Of a DNA stretch of 64,000 bases, positions 8,678-16,956 are shown one piece after another; positions within the stretch are counted from its first letter, which is position 1; every line of letters starts with the position of its first letter. The notes under the pieces were generated by a model. That model had not been told where the DNA came from. It did not search any database and saw only the letters and a program-made list of their open reading frames with translations. The DNA lies in the NCBI RefSeq assembly GCF_024752355.1, contig NZ_JANTHZ010000007.1, positions 124,001 to 188,000 on the forward strand. Direction: 5' to 3'. Origin of the DNA: Ancylobacter mangrovi. Lineage in GTDB: Bacteria > Pseudomonadota > Alphaproteobacteria > Rhizobiales > Xanthobacteraceae. A program made the position numbers and the translations under genes.

Positions 8678-8696
8678 TCGGTGAGGCGAGCAAAGG

Positions 8697-8731
8697 AAAG
8701 GGCCGCGACGGCAATGTCGCGGCCCTTTCTT
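8697..8731. terminator. Rho-independent terminator between two convergent genes
   Basis: A perfect 13-base stem, AAAGGGCCGCGAC (8697-8709) with GTCGCGGCCCTTT (8716-8728), closes a 6-base loop and is followed by further T residues. It sits between two convergent TctC-like genes. Because the stem ends in A and T runs on opposite sides, it could stop transcription from both directions. Confidence 0.9.
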
Positions 8732-8753
8732 TCGTCTGAAGGAGGCGCGGCGG

Positions 8754-9767
8754 CTATTTCGCGGCGCCGGAGATTTCCGCCACTTCGTCGAGCAGCGCCT
8801 TCGGCGTGGTGTAGAGCTGGTCGAGAAGCTGCTCGATGCGCTGGCCGGTGATGGGGCGCACGTCAAGCTTCTGCTTGGCGGCATCGGCCAGGAACTCCGG
8901 GTCCTTCACGGTCTCGTCGAAAGCCTTGCGCAGCAGCGCCAGCGTCTCGGGCGGCACGCCCGGAGGGGCGGCATAGGGACGGCCCATGACGTTCGGCCCG
9001 AGGATGAAGGCGAGCAGGCGCTTCTGCTCGTCGGTCTTGGCGAAGTCCATCACGTTCGGCACGTCGATGGAGGGGTCCTTCTCCAGCCCCGCCTGCAGGA
9101 TGATGCGGATCTTGCCTTCGTCGAGAAGCTGGCTGAAGCGGCTGCGCACCGAGCTCAGCGACACGCCGCACAGGCCGTCGATCTCGCCGCGCTCGACCGC
9201 GAGGAACATCTCGCTCGTGCCCGGATAGCCGGTGACCAGCTTGGTCTTGGTGCCGAACAGCTTCTGCAGCGCGATCGCCATCGTGTCGACGTCGGAGCCG
9301 CGGCCCTCGCCGCCGAACACGTGGTCCTTGGTCAGCATGTCGTCCCAGGTGGCGATCGGCGATTTGGTGGATGTCAGGCAGACCGTGGTCTCACCGGAGA
9401 TCGAACCGATCCAGCTGAACTTGCGCGAGTCGTAGCCGGCGTCGCCCAGGAGCGGCGCCACCGCCGCCTGCTGCGCGAAGGTGCCCATCACCGAGCCGTC
9501 CTTCGGCGCCACGCTGAAGATGTAGTTGGCCGCCTTCAGGCTGCCCGCGCCCGGCATGTTCTGCGGCAGGAAGACCGGCTCGCCCGGCAGGTGCTTGCCC
9601 ATGTGCCGCGACAGCAGGCGCGCATAGGCGTCATATCCGCCGCCGACCCCGTAGCCGATGATGACACCGATCTCCTTCGCCGGCGCCGGCTCGACCGCGC
9701 GCGCCGCCGGCACGTGGAGCGCGAGCAGGGAGGCGGCGAGCGCCGCCACCGTGAAATGTCTGTGCAT
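8754..9767 (-). CDS. TctC-like tripartite transporter substrate-binding protein (orphan, paralogue of the preceding gene)
   Basis: Periplasmic binding protein of 337 residues. The signal peptide is MHRHFTVAALAASLLALHVP, cut near ARA-VEP. The mature part reads EIGVIIGYGVGGGYDAYARL and FLPQNMPGAGSLKAANYIFS, matching the neighbouring gene at 7652-8677 along its whole length (GRPYAAPPG, KAFDETVKDPEFLADA near the C-terminus). The two are convergent paralogues sharing one terminator, so they probably arose by an inverted duplication. No cognate permease is adjacent. A motif copy lies about 90 bases upstream. Confidence 0.88.
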   Translation of the reverse strand: MHRHFTVAALAASLLALHVPAARAVEPAPAKEIGVIIGYGVGGGYDAYARLLSRHMGKHLPGEPVFLPQNMPGAGSLKAANYIFSVAPKDGSVMGTFAQQAAVAPLLGDAGYDSRKFSWIGSISGETTVCLTSTKSPIATWDDMLTKDHVFGGEGRGSDVDTMAIALQKLFGTKTKLVTGYPGTSEMFLAVERGEIDGLCGVSLSSVRSRFSQLLDEGKIRIILQAGLEKDPSIDVPNVMDFAKTDEQKRLLAFILGPNVMGRPYAAPPGVPPETLALLRKAFDETVKDPEFLADAAKQKLDVRPITGQRIEQLLDQLYTTPKALLDEVAEISGAAK

Positions 9768-9857
9768 GGCTGGTCCCCGTCTGGTCCGTTTCTGTCCTTC
9801 GGCACCCGCCGAAGCCGGCTCCAGAGTGGAAGCAATTTTTGCTCCAGGTCAATTAAT

Positions 9858-9873
9858 TGTTTAAATATTGGTA
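9858..9873 (-). promoter_or_regulatory. Candidate operator, motif copy 3
   Basis: The minus strand reads TACCAATATTTAAACA. The TACC left arm and the ACA right end match the island motif, and the centre is A/T only. It is about 90 bases upstream of the start of the binding-protein gene at 9767. Confidence 0.5.
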
Positions 9874-10087
9874 CGTATCGTCGAAATTGGCCACATTTCC
9901 CGGAGTTGACGGGAGACCCGTCTCGCCGACAGCAAAAATCCGGCTCGGGCGACGTTGCGACCCGCCCCTGCGCCGCACTCCGCGCCACTCGGCCGGTCGC
10001 GGTCATGCCCGTCCGGCGCCGGGCCGCTGCCTCGGAAACGGGCAAAATGCGAAGTAAACGCTGATGTTTGTCCGCCAATGACGAGAT

Positions 10088-10103
10088 GGTTATTTTTTGA
10101 ACA
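10088..10103 (+). promoter_or_regulatory. Candidate operator, motif copy 4 (partial)
   Basis: Reads GGTTATTTTTTGAACA. The right 11 bases are identical to the copy at 28462, while the TACC arm is lost. It is about 97 bases before the UbiD-type gene. Weaker than the other copies. Confidence 0.35.
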
Positions 10104-10199
10104 AAGACACCCATTGACGCGAGCCGCAGAGGGTGTTCCATTTTTCGTACATCCACGCAGATGGCAGCCGCGCAAGAAGGCTGCCCGGAGGTACGGTTC

Positions 10200-11648
10200 A
10201 TGCTTCAGGCGACCACCCGCAACCAGGACCTGCGCTCCTGGATCGAGGAGATGGAGGCCGCCGGTGAGCTCCTCTCCATCACGGGCGCCGACCGCGAGCG
10301 GGAGATCGGCGGCATCGTCGACATCTACCAGCGCAAGATCGGCGGCCCGGCGCTGCTGTTCGACGAGGTGCCGGGCTATCGGCCGGGCTTCCGCGTGCTG
10401 GCCAACTTGTTCGTCTCGGTGAAGCGCATCGCCCTCACCCTCGGCCTGCCGGAGGACATCAGCGAGGTCGAGCTGGTCCGCTTCTGGCGCGACCGCTTCA
10501 AGAACACGCCGGTGATCCCGCCCGAAGAGGTCGAGACCGGCCCGATCCTTGAGAACGTAGCGTTCGGCGACGACATCGACCTGTTGAAGATCCCGACGCC
10601 GCGCTGGCACGAGGGCGACGGCGGCTACTACATCGGCACCGGCTGCATGGTGATCATGAAGGACCCCGACAGCGGCTGGATCAACTACGGCGCCTATCGC
10701 GGGCAGGTCCACGACAAGGCGCTCGCCACCGTCATGGCCTCCAAGGGCAAGCATGGCGACATCATCATGCGCCGCTACCACGAGCGCGGCGAGCCCTGCC
10801 CGATCGCGGTGGTGGTGGGCGTCCATCCCGGCCTGTTCTCGGTCGCCGGCCTCGAAATCCCCTATGGCAAGAACGAGTACGACGTCGCCGGCGGCCTGAT
10901 GGGCCAGCCGATCCGCGTCATCTGCGGCCCGAAGACGGGCCTGCCGATCCCGGCCGAGGCGGAGATCGCCTATGAGGGCTTCATCCACGAGGGCGACCGC
11001 GTCGACGAGGGCCCGCTCGGCGAGTGGACCGGCTACTACGCCGGCGGCCTGAAGAAGGAGCCGGCGATCCGCGTCGCCAGCCTGATGCACCGCAACGACC
11101 CGATCCTCACCGGCTGCATCCCGGCCGTGCCGCCCAATGACGACACCTTCTATCGCGGCACCTACCGCGCCGGCGCCGTCTGGCACGAGATGGAGGCGGC
11201 CGGCGTGCCGGAGGTGCGGGGCGTGTGGTCGCACGAGGCGGGCGGCAGCCGCATGTGGCTGACCGTCTCCATCAAGCAGATGTATGCCGGCCACGCCAAG
11301 CAGGCCGGCCTCATCGCCTCGCAGTGCCATGCCGGCGCCTATGCCAACCGCGTGGTCGTGGTGGTCGACGAGGACATCGACCCGGCGGACATGGACCAGG
11401 TGGTGTGGGCGATGTGCACGCGCTGCGACCCGCGCGACGACGTCGACATCCTCAAGGGCTGCTGGAGCACCACGCTCGACCCGCGCGCCTATCCCGACGA
11501 GACCCGCAACATGAACTCGCGCATGGTCATCGTCGCCTGCAAGCCGTGGAACCGCATCAAGGACTGGCCGCAGGTGGTGCGCAACAGCGCCGCGCTCGAC
11601 GACCATCTCCGGGCGAAATTCGGCCCGTCCCTGCCGTCCTTCTTCTGA
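10200..11648 (+). CDS. UbiD-family prenyl-FMN-dependent decarboxylase
   Basis: Soluble (de)carboxylase, 482 residues, expected to use prenylated FMN made by UbiX to remove a carboxylate from an aromatic, heteroaromatic or alpha,beta-unsaturated acid. The prFMN/substrate residues are visible: arginine in NYGAYRGQ (about R167) and the glutamate pair in DEGPLGEW (about E270 and E275), equivalent to the R-E-E triad of characterised family members. The start at 10200 is set by GGAGG 8 bases upstream. It leads an operon with an ABC importer (29-base gap), so it probably acts on an imported compound. It need not be the ubiquinone-pathway enzyme. A UbiX gene lies at 36282. Confidence 0.92.
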   Translation: MLQATTRNQDLRSWIEEMEAAGELLSITGADREREIGGIVDIYQRKIGGPALLFDEVPGYRPGFRVLANLFVSVKRIALTLGLPEDISEVELVRFWRDRFKNTPVIPPEEVETGPILENVAFGDDIDLLKIPTPRWHEGDGGYYIGTGCMVIMKDPDSGWINYGAYRGQVHDKALATVMASKGKHGDIIMRRYHERGEPCPIAVVVGVHPGLFSVAGLEIPYGKNEYDVAGGLMGQPIRVICGPKTGLPIPAEAEIAYEGFIHEGDRVDEGPLGEWTGYYAGGLKKEPAIRVASLMHRNDPILTGCIPAVPPNDDTFYRGTYRAGAVWHEMEAAGVPEVRGVWSHEAGGSRMWLTVSIKQMYAGHAKQAGLIASQCHAGAYANRVVVVVDEDIDPADMDQVVWAMCTRCDPRDDVDILKGCWSTTLDPRAYPDETRNMNSRMVIVACKPWNRIKDWPQVVRNSAALDDHLRAKFGPSLPSFF

Positions 11649-11677
11649 GCGGCGCCATGAACCCGGGGAGGCCAGCC

Positions 11678-12868
11678 ATGCCCACCGCGCTCTCTGACAC
11701 CCCCGCCCGCGACATCGCCGCCGGCACGGGCCCGCGCGAGAGACCGGCCGCCGCCGACGCATTGCTGAGCCTGCGCGGCGTGCGCAAATCCTATGGCGGC
11801 GTGGCGGTTGCGGTGGAAGGCGTCGACCTCGACCTCGCGCCCGGCGAGATCCTGACGCTGCTCGGCCCCTCGGGCTGCGGCAAGACCTCGACGCTGCGCA
11901 TCGCCATCGGCCTCGAGCGGGCGAGCGACGGCGAGGTCTGGCTCGGCGGCCAGCTCGTCGACGCGCCCGCCCGGCGCGTCTTCGTGCCGCCGGAGCGGCG
12001 CAACATGGGCATGGTGTTCCAGTCCTACGCGATCTGGCCGCATATGAGCGTGTTCGAGAATGTCGCCTATCCCTTGCAGGCCCGCCGCAGGCCGGCAGCG
12101 GAGATCAAGGCGGACGTCGACCGCCTGCTCGACATGACCGGGCTCTCCAGCTTCGCCGACCGGCCGGGCACGCGCCTGTCCGGCGGCCAGCAGCAGCGGG
12201 TGGCGATCGCGCGCGGCCTCGCCGCCGGCTCGGGCGTGCTGCTCATGGACGAGCCGTTCAGCAATCTCGATTCCCATCTGCGCAACCACATGCGCGCCGA
12301 GGTGAAGCTGCTGCAGCGCAAGCTCGGCATCGCCGTGCTGTTCGTCACCCACGACCAGTCCGAGGCGCTGGCCCTGTCGGACCGCATCGCGGTGATGCGG
12401 GCCGGCCGGATCGAGCAGATCGGCCCGCCGACCGAGCTCTACAACAACCCGGCCTCGGCCAATGTGCGCGACTTCCTCGGCGAGAACATGCGCCTTTCCG
12501 GCCGCATCCGCGCACGGGGGCGGGACGCGGGCCTCACCGTCGAGCTCAGCGAGGGAAACATCTGCCTGGTGGACGGGCAGGACCACACGGGCGGCGCGCC
12601 GGTCGGCTCGCCCTGCCTGCTCTCGATCCGTCCCGAGCATGTGCGCGTCGAGCCGGCCCCCGCCGGCCCGCACACGGTCGAGCCGAACGTGGTCGCCGGC
12701 CGCATCCTCGCCATGCTGTTCCTCGGCTCGGCCTTCGAGGCCAGCGTGCGGCTCGCTTCCGGCGCCGTGGTCACGACGATGCTCGGCTCCGACACCGAGC
12801 TGAAGGAGGGGCAGGCGGTGCGGCTCGTGCTGCCGAAGCTCCGGCTCCACGCCTGGCCGGAGGACTGA
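11678..12868 (+). CDS. ABC transporter ATP-binding protein (iron/polyamine/thiamine-type importer)
   Basis: Cytoplasmic ATPase of 396 residues. Walker A GPSGCGKTS is near residues 63-71, the signature LSGGQQQR mid-chain, Walker B VLLMDEPFSNLDSHLR, and the H-loop VTHDQSEAL. The C-terminal 130 residues form a TOBE-type regulatory domain (SIRPEHVRVEP). The start ATG at 11678 has GGGGAGG 6 bases upstream; another in-frame ATG at 11657 is less well placed. It is the second gene of the UbiD-led operon and energises the fused permease that follows 3 bases later. Confidence 0.93.
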   Translation: MPTALSDTPARDIAAGTGPRERPAAADALLSLRGVRKSYGGVAVAVEGVDLDLAPGEILTLLGPSGCGKTSTLRIAIGLERASDGEVWLGGQLVDAPARRVFVPPERRNMGMVFQSYAIWPHMSVFENVAYPLQARRRPAAEIKADVDRLLDMTGLSSFADRPGTRLSGGQQQRVAIARGLAAGSGVLLMDEPFSNLDSHLRNHMRAEVKLLQRKLGIAVLFVTHDQSEALALSDRIAVMRAGRIEQIGPPTELYNNPASANVRDFLGENMRLSGRIRARGRDAGLTVELSEGNICLVDGQDHTGGAPVGSPCLLSIRPEHVRVEPAPAGPHTVEPNVVAGRILAMLFLGSAFEASVRLASGAVVTTMLGSDTELKEGQAVRLVLPKLRLHAWPED

Positions 12869-12871
12869 GCG

Positions 12872-14599
12872 ATGAGCACCGCCGATCTCGCCGCCGTCTC
12901 GCCGCCGGCCCGGGTCGGCCCCCTCACCCTCGGCGCCGCCTATTGGCTGTTCATCGCCGCCGTCGCAGTGGTCACGCTGTTTCCCGTGGTGGTGCTGTTC
13001 GTCACCGCCTTCGAGGTCGGCACGTTCGGGCGCGAGACCGTGTTCGGCTTCGACAACTGGATCGAGCCGTTCCGCAGCCCGCGCCTGCTGGAAGCGCTGT
13101 GGAACACGCTCACCCTCAGTGCCGCGCGCCAGATCATCGCCCTCGTGGTGTCGATCGGCCTCGCCTGGCTGATCGCGCGCAGCAACCTGCCGGGGCGCGG
13201 CTGGCTGGAGGTCGGCTTCTGGATCGCCATGTTCATGCCGGCGTTGCCGGTGACCATGGCGTGGATCCTGCTCGCGGGCGGGCGTAGCGGCCTGATCAAC
13301 ATCTGGCTGCGCGACCTCTCCTCTTTCCTGCCCTACCCGCTGTTCAACATCTATTCCTGGGGCGGCATCATCTGGGTGCACCTCGTCACCTCGACCATCC
13401 CGATCAAGGTGTTCCTGCTCATCCCGGCGTTCCGCAACCTCGACGCCTCGCTCGAGGAGAGCGCGCGCGCCTGCGGCAGCGGCCTGATCGAGACCATCCG
13501 CCGGATCGTGGTGCCGCTGATGGTGCCGATCCTGGTGGTGACGACGCTGATCGGCCTGATCGGCGCCATGCAGTCCTTCGAGATCGAGCTGATCCTCGGC
13601 ACGCCGGCGTCGATCGACGTCTATTCCACGATCATCTACAGCGCGATGAAGCAGGAGCCGCCGCTCTACGGCGTCGCCAGCGTGCTCTCGATCCTGTTCG
13701 TCACCGCCATCCTGCCCTTCGTGTTCCTGCAGAAATGGTATGGCGGGCGCCACACCTACGGCACGCTGGGCGGGCGCTTCTCCAGCCGCACGCAGGACCT
13801 CGGCCGCTGGCGCTGGCCGCTGTTCGCGCTGGTGCTGCTGCTGGTGATGCTCATGACCGTGGTGCCGACGGCGATGATCATCACCGGCACCTTCATGAAG
13901 CTGTTCGGCGCCTTCAACCTGCCGCAGCCCTGGACGCTCGACCACTGGCACGAGGCGTTCTCGCAGAGCGAGCTCTACCGCTCGCTGACCAACACGCTGA
14001 AGCTCGGCTTCGGCGCCGCCTTCACCGGCATGATCGTCTATTCCGCAATCGCCTACATCACCGCCCGCAAGCGCTACATGGGCGGGGGGCTGCTCGACTT
14101 CCTCACCTGGATGCCGACCGTGATCCCCGGCATCGTGATGAGCATGGGCCTCTTGCAGATGTTCCTGCAGGTACCGGTGCTGCGGCCGATCTACGGCACG
14201 ACCTGGGCACTGATCCTCGCCGTGCTGATCGGCGGCATGACGGTCGGCGCGCAGATCATCCGCGGCACCCTGCTCCAGCTCAGCTCCGAGCTCGAGGAAG
14301 CGTCCTGGACCAGCGGCGCCTCACGCTGGCGCACCTTCCGCAAGGTGCTGCTGCCGCTGGTGGCGCCCTCGGTCATCGTCGCCGGGCTGAACATCTTCGG
14401 CACCGGCGTCTCCGTCGTCAGCCTCGTCGTGCTGCTCGGCACCGGGCCCTCGCAGCCGCTGTCGATCCTGCAGCTCGCCTATCTCGATTCCGGCCATTTC
14501 GAGCCGGCGACGATCATCGGGCTGTTCATCCTCGCCATCGCCGTCACCGCCGCGGTCCTCGCCCGCATCGTCAGTGCGCGCTTCGTCCTCTCGCGCTGA
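12872..14599 (+). CDS. ABC transporter permease, two fused membrane domains (FbpB-like)
   Basis: Inner-membrane channel of 575 residues. Two homologous permease units are fused. Each ends with the cytoplasmic coupling loop: LDASLEESARACGSGLIETI about residue 190 in the first and LEEASWTSGASRWRTFRKVL about residue 475 in the second. Around twelve hydrophobic segments are visible. Fused permeases of this type occur in iron(III), thiamine and 2-aminoethylphosphonate importers. It follows the ATPase with a 3-base gap and precedes two binding-protein genes. Substrate unknown; the operon's decarboxylase argues for an organic acid more than for iron. Confidence 0.92.
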   Translation: MSTADLAAVSPPARVGPLTLGAAYWLFIAAVAVVTLFPVVVLFVTAFEVGTFGRETVFGFDNWIEPFRSPRLLEALWNTLTLSAARQIIALVVSIGLAWLIARSNLPGRGWLEVGFWIAMFMPALPVTMAWILLAGGRSGLINIWLRDLSSFLPYPLFNIYSWGGIIWVHLVTSTIPIKVFLLIPAFRNLDASLEESARACGSGLIETIRRIVVPLMVPILVVTTLIGLIGAMQSFEIELILGTPASIDVYSTIIYSAMKQEPPLYGVASVLSILFVTAILPFVFLQKWYGGRHTYGTLGGRFSSRTQDLGRWRWPLFALVLLLVMLMTVVPTAMIITGTFMKLFGAFNLPQPWTLDHWHEAFSQSELYRSLTNTLKLGFGAAFTGMIVYSAIAYITARKRYMGGGLLDFLTWMPTVIPGIVMSMGLLQMFLQVPVLRPIYGTTWALILAVLIGGMTVGAQIIRGTLLQLSSELEEASWTSGASRWRTFRKVLLPLVAPSVIVAGLNIFGTGVSVVSLVVLLGTGPSQPLSILQLAYLDSGHFEPATIIGLFILAIAVTAAVLARIVSARFVLSR

Positions 14600-14621
14600 A
14601 CCAGAACCTGAGGGAAGAACC

Positions 14622-15725
14622 ATGATCACGCGTCGTGCATTGCTTTCGACCACCGGCGGGCTCGTCGCCGCGGCGACGCTGGCCCCGGCGCTCTCGCGCG
14701 CCGCCGGCGAGCCAGACGCGGCGTTCGACGCGGCGGTGAAGGCCGCCAAGGGCCAGTCGCTGAACCTGATCGTCGACCCGCCGCAGGCCTATCGCGACAT
14801 CGCCGCCATCTTCGCCAAGGCCTATCCGGACATCAACGTGCAGACCACGGTGATGCATCCGAGCGACGCGGCCCCGCGCGTCATCACCGAGCAGCGCAAC
14901 AAGGTCTACTCCTTCGATGCCTGGTGGGGCACCTGCACCAACATGAACAGCATCGCGGCGCCCGCCGGCATCCTCGCCGAGCTGCCGCCCTATTTGCTGC
15001 TGCCCTCGGTGAAGGACGTCTCGAACTGGCGCCTGCCGGACATGCTCTACACCTCGCCGAAGCCGTTCGTCTTCGTGCACACGCTGGGCCTCATCAACCA
15101 GGGCGCCTACAACACCGACCTCGTGCCCGGGGGCGTGCTCACCCTCGACAAGCTGCTCGACCCCTCGCTCAAGAAGATGATCTCCATCCGCGTGCCGAGC
15201 CGCCCGCATGGCGGCTCGCTGATGCTGGCGCAGATCGCCAAGCAGAAGGGCTTCGACTTCGTCGAGACGCTGCTGCGCACCATGGAGCCGGTCTATGTCG
15301 ACAACGACCGGCAGAACACCATGTCGGTGGTGCGCGGCGACACCGCGGTCGGCATCGGCACCTCGGAGGAGACGCTCTATTCCTGCCACCAGGAGAAGGG
15401 CTGCACCAATGTGAAGGTGTTCCCGACCGCCGACATGCAGGCGCGCGGTGTCTCGGTGCTCAACAACGCGCCGAACGAGGCGGCGGCGAAGGTCTTCGTC
15501 AACTGGCTGCTCAGCAAGGAGGGCCAGGAGACCTATGTCCGCGAATGGTCGAAGACCAATTTCGGCGGCGGCTTCTCCATGCGCAAGGACGTCGAACCCG
15601 GGCCGGGGCAGAGCGACTCCATGCCCGACATGAGCCACATCGAGACCTACAGCGCCGTCTCCTACGACAGCGGATGGGCCGACGTGCAGAAAATCATCTC
15701 GCTCTACAAGGCCATCCAGGGCTGA
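14622..15725 (+). CDS. ABC transporter extracellular binding protein, tandem copy 1
   Basis: Periplasmic binding protein of 367 residues. The N-terminus MITRRALLSTTGGLVAAATL has the RR and hydrophobic stretch of a twin-arginine-like signal, with processing near SRAAG. The start at 14622 has GAGGGA close upstream. The mature protein reads AKGQSLNLIVDPPQAY and DAWWGTCTNMNS. It carries cysteines in CTNMN and in the CHQEKGC segment. It is the first of two paralogous binding proteins after a single permease, so the importer may accept two ligands or two forms of one ligand. Confidence 0.87.
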   Translation: MITRRALLSTTGGLVAAATLAPALSRAAGEPDAAFDAAVKAAKGQSLNLIVDPPQAYRDIAAIFAKAYPDINVQTTVMHPSDAAPRVITEQRNKVYSFDAWWGTCTNMNSIAAPAGILAELPPYLLLPSVKDVSNWRLPDMLYTSPKPFVFVHTLGLINQGAYNTDLVPGGVLTLDKLLDPSLKKMISIRVPSRPHGGSLMLAQIAKQKGFDFVETLLRTMEPVYVDNDRQNTMSVVRGDTAVGIGTSEETLYSCHQEKGCTNVKVFPTADMQARGVSVLNNAPNEAAAKVFVNWLLSKEGQETYVREWSKTNFGGGFSMRKDVEPGPGQSDSMPDMSHIETYSAVSYDSGWADVQKIISLYKAIQG

Positions 15726-15754
15726 GCGTACGAACCAGACAGGGAACCCACTTC

Positions 15755-16849
15755 ATGTTGGATCGCAGGCAATTTCTCGCCGGCGCCGCCCTTGCGGGTG
15801 CCGCCGCGACCGGCCTTCCGCGCCCCGCGCGTGCGGCGGCCGACTGGGACGCAACGGTGGCGGCGGCCAAGGGCCAGTCGCTCAACCTCATCATCGACCC
15901 CTATCAGGCGCACAAGGACGTGGTCGCGGTCTTCGCCCAGAAGTTCCCCGGCATCGACGTCCAGGCCAGCACGCTCCACCCGAGCGACGCCGCGCCGAAG
16001 ATGCTCACCGAGCAGAAGAACGGCGTCTATAGCTGGGACGCGTGGTGGGGCACCTGCTCCAACATGAACAACGTCGCCCTGCCGGCCGGCGGGCTCGACC
16101 TGATCGACCAGTATTTCGTGCTGCCGGAGGTGATCGAGGCCTCGAACTGGCGCCTGCCGAACCTGCGCTACACGTCCAAGCGCGGCAACTACGTGTTCGT
16201 GCACACGCATTTCCTCATCAATTACGGCGCCTACGACAAGGGCCAGGTGCCCGGCGGCGTGCTCACCCTCGACAACCTGACCGACCCCTCGCTGGTCGGC
16301 CGCATCTCCATCCGCGTGCCGAACCGGCCGCATGGCGGGGCGATGATGCTGGCGCAGGTAGCGAAGGAGAAGGGCATCGGCACGGTAGAGACCATCCTCA
16401 CCACCATGAAGCCGATGTTCGTCGACAATGACCGCCAGAACACCATGTCGGTGGTGCGCGGCGACAGCGCAGTCGGCATCGGCACCTCCGAGGAGACGCT
16501 CTACGACTGCCATCAGAGCGGAGGCTGCACCAATGTGGTGAAGTTCCCGGTCTCGGTGATGCATTCGCGCGGCATCTCCGTGCCGAAGAACCCGCCGCAC
16601 AAGGAGGCGGCGACGGTCTGGGTCAACTGGCTGCTGAGCAAGGAAGGCCAGGAGGTGTTCGTCACCGAATGGGCGAAGTCCAATCCCGGCGGCGCGCTGT
16701 CGATGCGCAAGGACGTGGCGCCCGATCCCAAGCACCTGGAATCGGTGCCGGATTTCGACAACATCGACCAGTATGTGGCGGTGGCGCTCGACAGCGGCTG
16801 GACCGACCTGAAGCAGATCATCGACCTCTACAAGAAGGTCAACGGCTGA
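15755..16849 (+). CDS. ABC transporter extracellular binding protein, tandem copy 2
   Basis: Periplasmic binding protein of 364 residues with a twin-arginine-like signal, MLDRRQFLAGAALAGAAATG. It aligns with the preceding gene from end to end with more than half of positions identical by eye (shared AKGQSLNLI, HPSDAAP, DAWWGTC, SIRVP, NRPHGG, VDNDRQNTMSVVRGD, GIGTSEETLY). Both keep the paired cysteines around CHQ and GCTN. It ends the five-gene operon; two stem-loops follow at 16859-16920. Confidence 0.87.
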   Translation: MLDRRQFLAGAALAGAAATGLPRPARAAADWDATVAAAKGQSLNLIIDPYQAHKDVVAVFAQKFPGIDVQASTLHPSDAAPKMLTEQKNGVYSWDAWWGTCSNMNNVALPAGGLDLIDQYFVLPEVIEASNWRLPNLRYTSKRGNYVFVHTHFLINYGAYDKGQVPGGVLTLDNLTDPSLVGRISIRVPNRPHGGAMMLAQVAKEKGIGTVETILTTMKPMFVDNDRQNTMSVVRGDSAVGIGTSEETLYDCHQSGGCTNVVKFPVSVMHSRGISVPKNPPHKEAATVWVNWLLSKEGQEVFVTEWAKSNPGGALSMRKDVAPDPKHLESVPDFDNIDQYVAVALDSGWTDLKQIIDLYKKVNG

Positions 16850-16858
16850 GGCTTCGGC

Positions 16859-16920
16859 GGCCGGCGCCAGCCGGCCTGCCCCCGTCGGACGACAGGAGGG
16901 CGTCGAGGAAAACCTCGGCG
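16859..16920 (+). terminator. Two tandem stem-loops after the ABC operon
   Basis: Stem 1 pairs GGCCGGC (16859-16865) with GCCGGCC (16870-16876). Stem 2 pairs CGTCGAGG (16901-16908) with CCTCGGCG (16913-16920), with one G-T pair and an AAAA loop. No T-run follows, so termination here would be imperfect or factor-dependent. They lie between convergent operons. Confidence 0.4.
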
Positions 16921-16956
16921 TCCCAGCCACATGACGGGATTATTTAAGAAAACGCC

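Larger units (their letters stand above)
9768..10199. promoter_or_regulatory. Divergent control region between a TctC-like gene and the UbiD-type operon
   Basis: A 432-base non-coding region with two AT-rich patches, each carrying a motif copy: 9858-9873 read on the minus strand (strong match) and 10088-10103 read on the plus strand (right half only). The remainder is GC-rich and shows no recognisable gene. It must contain promoters for both the binding-protein gene and the five-gene operon beginning at 10200. Confidence 0.6.

Noticed and set aside
11489-13951. A minus-strand open frame of 820 codons
   Set aside because: It lies opposite the ABC ATPase and permease genes, which have complete family motifs. 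No ribosome site or known domain was seen.
11678-16849. Iron(III) importer
   Set aside because: The permease and ATPase fit that superfamily, but the operon begins with a UbiD-type decarboxylase and the binding proteins lack an obvious iron-binding tyrosine pair. I left the substrate open.
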